From positions 254,163 through 318,162 of the forward strand of contig NZ_AXWP01000001.1 in assembly GCF_000482725.1 (NCBI RefSeq): 64,000 bases of DNA. Direction: 5' to 3'. The DNA comes from Psychromonas arctica DSM 14288 (GTDB lineage: Bacteria > Pseudomonadota > Gammaproteobacteria > Enterobacterales > Psychromonadaceae). Made by a program: the position numbers and the translations under genes. Shown here in pieces: positions 56,390-64,000 of the stretch. Numbering within the stretch: the stretch's first letter is position 1; each line of letters begins with the position of its first letter. The notes beneath the pieces were generated by a model, which was given only the letters and a program-made list of their open reading frames with translations, had not been told where the DNA came from and made no database searches.

Positions 56390-58015
56390 TTATAAACCCT
56401 GTTCTTTTGCCATTTTCATCGCAATTTGAGGGGCATTCCACAAAGACGGTAATAAGATAATTGACACTGGTACAGCAGTGATAATGATGAAGGACTGCAG
56501 TGCAGATATTCCACCTGATCCTATAGAAATCAAAATCAATGCAGTCAAGCCCATCATCGCCCCCCAGAATATACGAATCATTGCATTTGGTTCAGTTTCA
56601 CCACTGATCACCACACTGATGGTATAGGTCATTGAGTCCCCGGTAGTGACAATAAAAATGGTAGTTAATATCAAAAATAGAATCGAGATCAGCATCGGAA
56701 ACGGTAATTGAGAGGTTACAGCCAATAAAGCGCCCGGTAAGTTAAAACCTTCAAAGGCTTTACTAACACTACCAGGTTCTGCAATTTCAAACGCTAACCC
56801 TGAACCACCCACTACGGTGAACCAAAAACATGTTACCAACGGTGCTATGATACTGATCGTGCACACTAGCTGACGAATACTTCTGCCGCGGGAAATACGC
56901 GCAATGAAGATCGCCATCATCGGGCCATAACCTAGGAACCATCCCCAAAAGAATACCGTCCACCAGCTTAACCAACCTTCATCACCTCGGAATGTTGCCA
57001 TCGGAATAAAGTTATTAACTAGACCACCAACCCCTTGAATATAACCATTGATTATAAAGTTGGTTGGACCAAAAATTAAAATATAAAGCATTAACGCAGA
57101 AGCGAGGATCACGTTATAGCGGCTTAACATTTGCATTCCACGGTTGAGGCCACTTAATGCAGATAACGTATATAAAACAATAGCAAACATGATAATTACA
57201 AGCTGTGTGGTAAAACCATCAGGGATCTCAAATAAAACGTTTAATGCATAGCTAACTTGTAAGCCTAAGAACCCAATAGGTCCTATGGTGCCAGCGGCAA
57301 CGGCGACAATACAACACGCATCAATCAATGCTCCGGTATGGCCTTTTAATGCTCGCTCACCAAGCAAAGGATAAAGCAGAATACGTGGTTTTAATGGCAA
57401 GCCTTTATTGTAATGCAGGTGCATCACAACAATAGACGTTAAACTCCCGACGATAGCCCAAGCAAGGAATCCCCAATGCATAAATGATTGTGATAATGCA
57501 TTAAAAGCAACTTGTTGCACATCATCTGAAGGACCATATAAAGGAGGAGGACTAACAAAATGAGCAATTGGTTCTGCAGCAGCCCAAAACACACCGCCAC
57601 CGGCCAATAAAGTACAAAAGATAATTGCCATCCAACGGAAACCATCCATTTCAGGTTTATCAATTCCGCCCAAAATAACTTTACCGGTTCGACCAGCCGC
57701 TAAAGCAAGACCAATTAAAAAAGTCAGTAATAACAGTACTTGCCAATAAGGACCAAACACATTAACTGCCCATGAAAAGCCTTGGTTGACGATACTGGCC
57801 AACAGTTCGCCATCGTACAAAGCCAGTAATACAAACAAACAAATAAAACCGCCGCTGTACCAAAAAGTAGGATTACCTAAAGCTAACTTGGCAGCCGTCG
57901 AGCTTTTATCTATGTTCGAACTTGCATCTAATTGCTGCTTCGCATCAGTTAATTTATTACTTGCAACAAGTGTATTATCAACACCTGAAACTTTCATACT
58001 AGTTAAATCAGTCAT
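56390..58015 (-). CDS. BCCT-family betaine/carnitine/choline transporter
   Basis: The 541-residue inner-membrane carrier has about 12 helices and the BCCT signature region: GGVFWAAAEPIAHF, the SFMHWGFLAWAIVG segment, and the Trp-rich WLSWWTVFFWGWFLGYGPMMAIFIARISRGRS. It imports a quaternary amine or a related compound with sodium or protons. AGGAG stands close before the ATG. In an operon with catabolic enzymes it likely feeds a nutrient rather than acting only in osmotic stress. The substrate is unknown. Confidence 0.92.
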   Translation of the reverse strand: MTDLTSMKVSGVDNTLVASNKLTDAKQQLDASSNIDKSSTAAKLALGNPTFWYSGGFICLFVLLALYDGELLASIVNQGFSWAVNVFGPYWQVLLLLTFLIGLALAAGRTGKVILGGIDKPEMDGFRWMAIIFCTLLAGGGVFWAAAEPIAHFVSPPPLYGPSDDVQQVAFNALSQSFMHWGFLAWAIVGSLTSIVVMHLHYNKGLPLKPRILLYPLLGERALKGHTGALIDACCIVAVAAGTIGPIGFLGLQVSYALNVLFEIPDGFTTQLVIIMFAIVLYTLSALSGLNRGMQMLSRYNVILASALMLYILIFGPTNFIINGYIQGVGGLVNNFIPMATFRGDEGWLSWWTVFFWGWFLGYGPMMAIFIARISRGRSIRQLVCTISIIAPLVTCFWFTVVGGSGLAFEIAEPGSVSKAFEGFNLPGALLAVTSQLPFPMLISILFLILTTIFIVTTGDSMTYTISVVISGETEPNAMIRIFWGAMMGLTALILISIGSGGISALQSFIIITAVPVSIILLPSLWNAPQIAMKMAKEQGL

Positions 58016-58336
58016 ATCTGACTCCTAAAAGGTTTGTCATGCTAATTTTTTAATTAAGGCGTCTGTTTAAGTACAAAACAAAGCTATTGATTAAAGTAAC
58101 TAATTGTTCTAAATCCAAAATAGATAATTAAAACATATAGTTACAATACAAATAATTATAATGAATAGCGTCGCTCAGTTAGCTTTTACAAGCGTAAATA
58201 GACTGTTAATTAGTAAATTCGCTTTCACTGCATATATCAAAGAAGAAAGGCAATTGGTCACTATCAATAGAGGCACTTTTAAAGTGCCCCCCTTGTTCAA
58301 TTGCTTATCACTATTGATACACACTTTATTTACCAC
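58016..58336. promoter_or_regulatory. Gap with nested palindromes between the dipeptidase and BCCT genes
   Basis: TATCAATAG (58262-58270) and CTATTGATA (58311-58319) flank GGCACTTTTAAAGTGCC (58272-58288), itself a perfect 8-bp palindrome. CTATTGATA recurs in the LysR-ridA control region at 61505. The site could bind the LysR protein or act as an RNA processing hairpin; no clear promoter was placed. Confidence 0.5.
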
Positions 58337-59377
58337 CTAACCAATAATTTTATATTGAGCAGATGACTCCATGTGTGGGGTACTTTTTTTGGAGATTGGT
58401 GCGAGTCCTTGCTCTAAGAAGTTGCACCAATTACCACCAAGTATTAACCCAGTCTCAGATTCATTGAACCCATGACTTATTAATCCGTTATAAATATTTT
58501 CCATACCAGCACTACCGCAGAACCAAGGTAATGAATCAGGCCAACCCGCATTACCCGCAGAACCTTCACCATAATCCATGTCTTTTGACCAACGCCCATT
58601 ACGCATCCATTGCAATACACTTTGTGGTTGGTTTAGACATAAATCACTGCCGATGCCTAAGTGTTCAACCCCGACCATATCCGCTGTTTTAGCGACCATT
58701 TGACAAAATTGTTGCAATGTACATTGGCTTCCATTTGGTAAATGGAAGGGATATAAGCTAAAACCTAATAAACCACCATTTGCAGCTAATGCTTTAATCA
58801 CGGTATCTGATTTGTTACGTAAAGCATCATAGGCAAAACTAGGGTTTGCATGACTGATGCAAATTGGACGAGAAGACAGCTCAATCGCTTCCAGCGTAGA
58901 ACGCTCCGCACTGTGTGACATATCAATAATCATTCCAACGCGATTCATTTCTTCTATCGCCTGCTTCCCAAAGCGAGTAATGCCTGTATCGTTCTTTTCA
59001 TAACATCCCGTCGCCAATAAGCTTTGGTTGTTATAAGTCAGCTGCATAATCAGTAAACCTTGTTGGCGCATCACTTCAATCAAACCTATCTCATCATCAA
59101 TAGAGGAGCAGTTTTGCGCGCCAAAAAATATACCGACCTTACCCTGTGCTTTGGCAGTTTTAATGTCTGCCAAAGAATGGATAGGCATAATTAAATCTGC
59201 ATTTTGCTCAAACCGTAAATTCCACTCAGCAAAACGGCTTAAGGTTTCGCGTGCATTTTCGTGATAAACCAAAGTAGCGTGTACCGCTGTGATACCACTT
59301 GCTTGAAGCGTTTGAAAAAACTCTCTGCTCCAATTGCAATACTGCAATCCATCAATCACAATTTGTTTTTGATACAT
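58337..59377 (-). CDS. M19 membrane-dipeptidase-like protein, altered active site
   Basis: The 346-residue protein has the M19 (renal dipeptidase) barrel pattern: IIDMSHSAERSTLEAIEL, PICISHANPSF, VGVEHLGIGSD and LGGNWCNFL. The usual N-terminal His-x-Asp ligands (DGHND type) are replaced by IDGLQYCNW, and the Glu of VEGG is replaced in IFFGAQNCSS; the two later His residues and the Asp of GIGSD remain. The same changes occur, as I recall, in the P. aeruginosa choline-cluster protein PA5396. It may bind one metal or have a different reaction from peptide hydrolysis. Confidence 0.85.
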   Translation of the reverse strand: MYQKQIVIDGLQYCNWSREFFQTLQASGITAVHATLVYHENARETLSRFAEWNLRFEQNADLIMPIHSLADIKTAKAQGKVGIFFGAQNCSSIDDEIGLIEVMRQQGLLIMQLTYNNQSLLATGCYEKNDTGITRFGKQAIEEMNRVGMIIDMSHSAERSTLEAIELSSRPICISHANPSFAYDALRNKSDTVIKALAANGGLLGFSLYPFHLPNGSQCTLQQFCQMVAKTADMVGVEHLGIGSDLCLNQPQSVLQWMRNGRWSKDMDYGEGSAGNAGWPDSLPWFCGSAGMENIYNGLISHGFNESETGLILGGNWCNFLEQGLAPISKKSTPHMESSAQYKIIG

Positions 59378-59451
59378 AATATTTCCTTACTCTCACCCTT
59401 TGTTAATTTGAACTCAGTACTAATCCGTTGTTAATCTATATGTAACTGACT

Positions 59452-60915
59452 TTAATAAGGACGTTGATAAGTTGTTTTAACGACGGTGTAGAACTCTTTC
59501 GCATATTGACCTTGTTCTCTTGGACCAAAACTAGACTCTTTACGTCCGCCAAATGGCACATGATAATCTGTTCCTGCCGTTGCTAGGTTAACCATTACAC
59601 AGCCTGTTTGAGCTTGTTCTTTGAACATCGCACTACTACGTAAACTCTGAGTAATGATGCCGCCAGTCAGGCCAAAACGAGTGTCATTAACTGTCGCAAT
59701 ACCTTCTTCTAAATCGGCAACACGGATCACACTCGCCATTGGAGCAAACACTTCTTCTTGGTTAACTTCCCAGCTATTTTTTGTATCTAACAACAATGTC
59801 GGAGACATGTAATAACCTTCATGTTCAAGATTTAGTCGCTCTCCACCAAAACCTATTTCAGCACCGCTAGTTGTTGCATTATTCAGCCATGCAAAGTTTG
59901 ACTCGAGTTGTTTTGAATCAACTACTGGCCCCATGAAAACACCTTCTTTTAATGCATGGCCGACGGTTAATTCACTCATACGTTTGATTAATGCTTCCAC
60001 GTAAACATCGTGTACTTTATCCATTACCACTAAACGTGATGAGGCAGTACATTTTTGACCAGAACCTGAAAATGAACCGGCGATAGTCGCTTCAACCGCA
60101 ATTTGTATATCTGCATCATCTGCAATTAATAGTGCATTTTTACTGCCCATTTCTAATTGGCTTCGAACGAAATTTGGAGCCGTTGCCGCCGCTACTTTAC
60201 GACCAGTTTCCACTGAGCCAGTAAAACTCACGCCGTTAATCTCTTTACTGTGGATCAAGGCATTACCAACTTCAGAACCATTACCTAAGACAAGGTTAAA
60301 AGTGCCTGCCGGTAAACCTTGGCGAGAAATAATTTCCGTTAATGCAACTGCACTAGCAGGTGTTAAATTCGCAGGCTTCCAAATCACACTATTGCCAAAT
60401 GCAAGTGCAGGCGCTATTTTCCAAGCTGCAGTAGCTGTTGGGAAATTCCAAGGAGAGATAATCGCAATCACGCCCACGGCTTCACGCGTGACATCAACTG
60501 AAACACCTGGTCTCACTGAATCTGCGTTATCACCAATTTGACGTAATACTTCAGCGGCAAAATATTGGAAAAATTGACCTGCACGATAAATTTCACCTCT
60601 TCCCTCTAAAAAAGGCTTACCTTCTTCACTAGATAATAAACGCCCTAGTTCATCGCAACGTGCAATCAGCTCATCACCAATCGCTTGTAATACTGACTGT
60701 TTACGCTCAAGAGGAGTTTTTTCCCATTCTGGTTGCGCATGTTTTGCTGCAGAAATCGCTTGTGCTACTTGTGCTGAACTCGCTTGAGCAAAGTGGCCTA
60801 GTGTTTGACTAATGTCAGACGGGTTAATATTAGCAATCGTGCTAACACCTGCTTGCCATTCTCCAGCAATATAAAGAGATTTTTCTGCTTGAATATTTTG
60901 TGCTTGAGCTGTCAT
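59452..60915 (-). CDS. NAD(P)-dependent aldehyde dehydrogenase
   Basis: The 487-residue enzyme has the standard aldehyde dehydrogenase residues: N157 (SPWNFP), K180 (WKPAN), E255 (LEMGSKN) and C289 (GQKCTAS). It resembles the semialdehyde-oxidising branch that includes 2-oxoglutarate semialdehyde dehydrogenases. It lies between the RidA and M19 genes on one strand. An aldehyde or semialdehyde intermediate from an amine compound is the likely substrate. The ALDH sequence has SNK-type variation at the usual LGGK motif (here EMGSKN). Confidence 0.92.
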   Translation of the reverse strand: MTAQAQNIQAEKSLYIAGEWQAGVSTIANINPSDISQTLGHFAQASSAQVAQAISAAKHAQPEWEKTPLERKQSVLQAIGDELIARCDELGRLLSSEEGKPFLEGRGEIYRAGQFFQYFAAEVLRQIGDNADSVRPGVSVDVTREAVGVIAIISPWNFPTATAAWKIAPALAFGNSVIWKPANLTPASAVALTEIISRQGLPAGTFNLVLGNGSEVGNALIHSKEINGVSFTGSVETGRKVAAATAPNFVRSQLEMGSKNALLIADDADIQIAVEATIAGSFSGSGQKCTASSRLVVMDKVHDVYVEALIKRMSELTVGHALKEGVFMGPVVDSKQLESNFAWLNNATTSGAEIGFGGERLNLEHEGYYMSPTLLLDTKNSWEVNQEEVFAPMASVIRVADLEEGIATVNDTRFGLTGGIITQSLRSSAMFKEQAQTGCVMVNLATAGTDYHVPFGGRKESSFGPREQGQYAKEFYTVVKTTYQRPY

Positions 60916-60999
60916 GTTTATTTCCTTTTGTATTCGTTAGCGATGATGTTTTTTACATTTATTAACAAACTAGCGCTGTATTCTTTAATAGATAATTTT

Positions 61000-61055
61000 T
61001 AATAAACATTTACTAATAGATAACTGCTAATAAACATTTACTAATAAATAGTTAC
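61000..61055. repeat. 28-bp tandem duplication at the 3' end of the ridA-like gene
   Basis: Copies at 61000-61027 and 61028-61055 match at 24 of 28 positions. The second copy contains the stop codon of the ridA-like gene. Confidence 0.75.
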
Positions 61056-61462
61056 TGATCAGACTGAACCGATGCATAGACGACTAATTCCACCATCATC
61101 TCTTCTCTCGCAAGCCCTGCAACTACTACTGCAGCACGATTTGGATAAGGTGCTTTAAAATACTCGGCATAAATATCATTAACTGTTTTTAGGTATGCAC
61201 GATCGGTGACGTAAATTAACACCTGAACCACTGAATCTAAAGATTCTCCTGCCGACTCTAAGGTGTGTGCTAGGTTTTCAAGCGTTTGTCGTGTTTGTGC
61301 TTCAATTCCACCAGGAACAACAACACCACTTTGATCAATAGGAATTTGTGCGGTATACAAAGTGCCATTATTAACAACAGCCCATTCAAGTGGAGCTTTT
61401 GACGCAAAAAGCGCTGTTTTAACTGCATATTTATTATTCTGTACTGCTACGCTTTGATTCAT
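61052..61462 (-). CDS. RidA-family protein (reactive imine/enamine deaminase)
   Basis: The 136-residue protein has the YjgF/RidA fold: GTLYTAQIPID, TRQTLENLAHTLESAG, and the C-terminal PYPNRAAVVVAGL with the carboxylate-binding Arg, and VELVVYA with Glu. RidA members hydrolyse reactive 2-aminoacrylate-like imines to oxo-acids and ammonia. It is the first gene of the operon and is divergent from the LysR gene. A paralogue adapted to the pathway's own imine is plausible. Confidence 0.9.
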   Translation of the reverse strand: MNQSVAVQNNKYAVKTALFASKAPLEWAVVNNGTLYTAQIPIDQSGVVVPGGIEAQTRQTLENLAHTLESAGESLDSVVQVLIYVTDRAYLKTVNDIYAEYFKAPYPNRAAVVVAGLAREEMMVELVVYASVQSDQ

Positions 61463-61500
61463 TTTTTCGCTCTCCTTATAAAGTGAAAATATACTAACCT

Positions 61501-61672
61501 TTGACTATTGATAAATATAACGGTAAATTTAATCAAAGTGATAAATTAAACTTATCACTATCAGGGTTAATGTAATATAAACAGACGGCGTATAATGCTT
61601 GTTGTCGGCTATACATTGCTGTTGATGAATCGAAAGCAGCAAGTCTTGAATATGTGCGATCAGGAATAAACC
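61501..61672. promoter_or_regulatory. Divergent control region with a LysR-type palindrome
   Basis: AGTGATAA (61537-61544) and TTATCACT (61552-61559) are perfect inverted arms around a seven-base spacer. CTATTGATA (61505-61513) lies nearby. The position between the ridA-like gene and the LysR gene fits an autoregulatory operator. Confidence 0.6.
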
Positions 61673-62554
61673 ATGAGCTTTAAAATTCAACAATTAAAAC
61701 ACTTTATTTTGGTCGTCGAATCAGGAGGATTTCGCGCAGCAGCCGAACTTGCAAACCGTTCGCAAGCAGCACTTTCAACGTCAATAAAGGAGCTAGAACG
61801 TATCTTAGGGCAGTCTCTTTTTGAAGCCGGCAACAAATCAACATTAACTCCCTATGGTGAGATATGCTTACCAAGAATCAAACAATTTATTAATATTTAC
61901 AATACCTTAGAGTACGATCTAAAAGCGGCAGCAGCAGGAAAACAAGGTAAGGTTAGAATTGCCAGTGTCCCCTCTGTGGCCGCTAAATTGATTCCAAGTG
62001 TGCTAGGTGTGTTTTATGAAAAATACCCTAACGTAGAAGTCAGTTTAATCGATGACAATGCGGCAGGAGTAGAGGCACGTTTGCTATCTGGTGATGTTGA
62101 TTTAGCATTAGGTAATTGTTCTTATATTGACGAACAGAAGATTTCATTTACGCCTTTAATTTCTGACCCCATTGGAGTGGTATGCCTCAAAGATAATCCA
62201 TTAGCAGCCCAGACTAAAGGAATAGAATGGCAAGCATTGTTAGATCAACCTTTCATTCGAAATGGGACCTGTGTCTTACTTGACCCTACTCCCGCTCGAA
62301 TACTCAGTGAAAAAGCGATTTGTTCAGTCGAAAATATCACCTCTTTATTCTCGGTTTTAGAACTGGGCATAGGCGTAACAACATTGCCTAAATTAGCTTT
62401 TCCAACACACTCCACACACTTAACTTGGATCCCATTGATAGACCCACTCATTGAGCGACAAATTGGTATTTTCCGTTTAATTGATAAAATAATGTACCCT
62501 CAAGCACTAGCCTTTCATGATCTGTGTATTCAATATCTTAATAACTCCGAGTAA
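61673..62554 (+). CDS. LysR-family transcriptional regulator
   Basis: The 293-residue protein has the LysR winged helix (IQQLKHFILVVESGGFRAAAELANRSQAALSTSIKELE) and a two-lobed co-inducer domain (GKVRIASVPSVAAKLIPSVL, VDLALGNCSY). It is divergent from the RidA-aldehyde dehydrogenase-M19-BCCT operon and presumably activates it in response to a pathway intermediate. The ATG follows AGGAATAAACC. Confidence 0.93.
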   Translation: MSFKIQQLKHFILVVESGGFRAAAELANRSQAALSTSIKELERILGQSLFEAGNKSTLTPYGEICLPRIKQFINIYNTLEYDLKAAAAGKQGKVRIASVPSVAAKLIPSVLGVFYEKYPNVEVSLIDDNAAGVEARLLSGDVDLALGNCSYIDEQKISFTPLISDPIGVVCLKDNPLAAQTKGIEWQALLDQPFIRNGTCVLLDPTPARILSEKAICSVENITSLFSVLELGIGVTTLPKLAFPTHSTHLTWIPLIDPLIERQIGIFRLIDKIMYPQALAFHDLCIQYLNNSE

Positions 62555-62920
62555 AATGGCTTAAAATAAGTTGGTATTGCAGTGGCAATCAAATTTCCCA
62601 ATTAACTTTCCCAATCAAAATACAAAACCTACTAGCCATAACCAAATAAACTATTTGTTATATGTGGCTATCTAAATGTACTAAATCTGAAGGTATGAAA
62701 ATCATTGGTTGCTCCCTGCTTATAATTTGAGGTGCCCATTTAAGGCCTATAGCTGTTTTACCAATTACAGGTAATGAGTATCAAGGCAGTTAATCATTTG
62801 AAAGGTGGTAATAGTGCAGCTTACCAGAGCGTTTGAGCTAGCGACTCAACATTGCATTTTGATTGGTAACCGCTATATGTCATGATTACCTTAATAAATG
62901 AAAGAAAAGGAATACATTGC
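62555..62920. other. Gap between the LysR and HAD genes; nothing identified
   Basis: I found no terminator, promoter or repeat that I can support. An in-frame upstream start of the HAD gene at 62882 falls in this gap but is not preferred. Confidence 0.35.
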
Positions 62921-63703
62921 ATGAAATTAGTGGCTTCAGATTACGATAAAACCTTCCATCGACACGATCAACAAGATTTAGAAACCAACATGAATGCAGT
63001 CACGAAGTGGCGAAATAAAGGCAATATCTTTGCCATCAGCACTGGTCGAGATGTTGCTAGTATGCTAAATGAAAAAAGAATGAGAAATATAGAATATGAC
63101 TACATTGTTTCTCTAAATGGCTCATTTGTTGTTGATATAGATAACAATGTATTGTTTAAACAGCCTTTAGAAAATCAATTAGCCAGAGATTTGGTGACCA
63201 TGCTAAGAGAAAAAATGGGCGATGAAATTAATATATCCAATGGATTTGACGGTTTCAATATGACTCATAAAAGTGCCAGCCTCACCAATGCAGTATCCAA
63301 AGAAATATTCGATAGAAATTCAACAATATATACAAAAACCATGCAAGCCGCGCTAGATGACGATGTGTTATTAATTGGTTGTTTAAATGATAATTTTGAA
63401 CAGGCAGAACAACTCAAAAAAGAGATCCTACTCAAATATGAAAACCAAGTAGAAGTTTTTCTGAATTTAAATTATATAAACATAGTACCTAAAGGTATCA
63501 GTAAAGCCACGGGTGTTGGTATTGTCATAGAACATATTGGTATAGATGAACAGTTTGTATCTGTTATAGGGGATGATTTAAACGATATCCCGATGATAGA
63601 AAGATACAAGGGTTATACGGTAAATAATGCAAGAGATGATGTGAAAGCAGCCTCTGTAAAATCATATGACAGTGTTGCTAAATTAATTGAAGACGTTTAT
63701 TAA
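62921..63703 (+). CDS. Cof-type HAD-superfamily phosphatase
   Basis: The 260-residue protein has the HAD motifs: SDYDKTFH (motif I, DxDxT), ISTGRD (motif II region), PKGISKATGV (the Lys) and GDDLNDIPMIE (motif IV). The long cap between them is that of Cof/type IIB phosphatases of sugar phosphates or related compounds. The ATG at 62921 has AAAAGG ten bases upstream; an upstream start at 62882 adds 13 residues without support. It borders an IS element. Confidence 0.9.
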   Translation: MKLVASDYDKTFHRHDQQDLETNMNAVTKWRNKGNIFAISTGRDVASMLNEKRMRNIEYDYIVSLNGSFVVDIDNNVLFKQPLENQLARDLVTMLREKMGDEINISNGFDGFNMTHKSASLTNAVSKEIFDRNSTIYTKTMQAALDDDVLLIGCLNDNFEQAEQLKKEILLKYENQVEVFLNLNYINIVPKGISKATGVGIVIEHIGIDEQFVSVIGDDLNDIPMIERYKGYTVNNARDDVKAASVKSYDSVAKLIEDVY

Positions 63704-63716
63704 ATAATAAAACTTT

Positions 63717-64000
63717 GGCTCTGTTCCATTACACTGTTGTCACCTATAAGCGGCGAGTAAAATTTGTTGAAAACCATACTTGGCGCTACTTTCTCTAAAC
63801 CAAGTTAGATAATGCGGTAAATACTTAGTCGCTACCCCTTTCATTTTGCCTACCACCCAACTCTTAAAGTGAGTGATTGCACCATTAACGGTTTGGATGT
63901 GGTAAATGTTGTCTATTACTCTATTTTTTCCATTGATTAATCGTTTATGATCACAATTCTTGTGCTCTGCAATATTCACATAAGGCCATGCACCATCACT
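63717..64000 (-). mobile_element. IS1595-family element, cut by the window edge
   Basis: The element enters at about 63717, where GGCTCTGTTCCATTACACTG looks like an IS1595-type terminus, and continues past the window. The other end and the target duplication are outside, so the boundary is provisional. Confidence 0.65.
63740..64000 (-). CDS. IS1595-family transposase, C-terminal part
   Basis: The frame is open to the window edge and ends at the TGA at 63740. It reads SDGAWPYVNIAEHKNCDH (with the second catalytic-region Asp), then YHIQTVNGAITHFKSWV and GVATKYLPHYLTWFRE, the ISXO2/IS1595 DDE C-terminal pattern. Only the last 86 residues or so are in the window. Confidence 0.85.
   Translation of the reverse strand, partial: SDGAWPYVNIAEHKNCDHKRLINGKNRVIDNIYHIQTVNGAITHFKSWVVGKMKGVATKYLPHYLTWFRESSAKYGFQQILLAAYR

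Overview
The window is AT-rich DNA from a marine gammaproteobacterium. Gene content and gene order (glgX-glgB-malQ, gapA, ptsHI-crr, yffB-dapE, hinT-lpoB, yejK/yejL-yejM, an HlyU-family gene, several betaine and sodium-coupled transporters) fit a Psychromonas-like or other Alteromonadales/Vibrio-related genome. That assignment is inference from protein resemblance; no rRNA or tRNA gene is present to confirm it.

Layout. 0.3-10 kb: alpha-glucan metabolism (malQ, glgB, glgX on the minus strand), then a hexose-6-phosphate mutarotase and gapA on the plus strand. 10-19.5 kb: sbcB, a small exported beta-rich protein, cysK, the PTS core ptsH-ptsI-crr, and the yffB-dapE-VanY-PilZ run. 19.6-30 kb: yajQ, panE, an envelope lipoprotein cluster (hinT, lpoB and two further lipoproteins), a double-domain pterin-synthase-like protein, yejK, and yejL-yejM. 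30-38 kb: a Fur-type iron operon with an MFS transporter, an aerobactin-type receptor (IutA-like), FhuC/FhuD/FhuB-like import proteins and a terminal nitroreductase. 38.5-46 kb: pncA-pncB NAD salvage, a neurotransmitter:sodium-symporter family carrier, a complete ISAs1-family insertion with intact ends and a 10-bp target duplication, an HlyU-family gene, and a divergent MarR/ferric-siderophore-reductase pair. 46-53 kb: metY, a YheT-like hydrolase, a YigM-like biotin transporter, a sugar O-acetyltransferase and a TetR-MDR oxidoreductase operon. 53.8-62.6 kb: a six-gene minus-strand operon (RidA, aldehyde dehydrogenase, M19 dipeptidase-like protein, BCCT transporter, a 580-residue protein of unknown function, DUF3726-like protein) with a divergent LysR regulator. 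62.9-64 kb: a Cof-type HAD phosphatase and the edge of an IS1595-family element.

The best candidate for an undescribed system is the LysR-controlled 53.8-62.6 kb operon. It looks like uptake (BCCT) and breakdown (RidA, aldehyde dehydrogenase, an M19 homologue whose usual metal ligands are replaced) of a betaine-like or other small amine, and it contains two proteins of unknown function. A second notable feature is the iron operon: its binding protein carries ten tandem pentapeptide repeats just after the signal peptide, and its receptor gene contains G8 and G7 tracts. A third is a general one: at least seven short tandem duplications (units of 12 to 31 bp) and several small inverted-repeat elements lie across the window.
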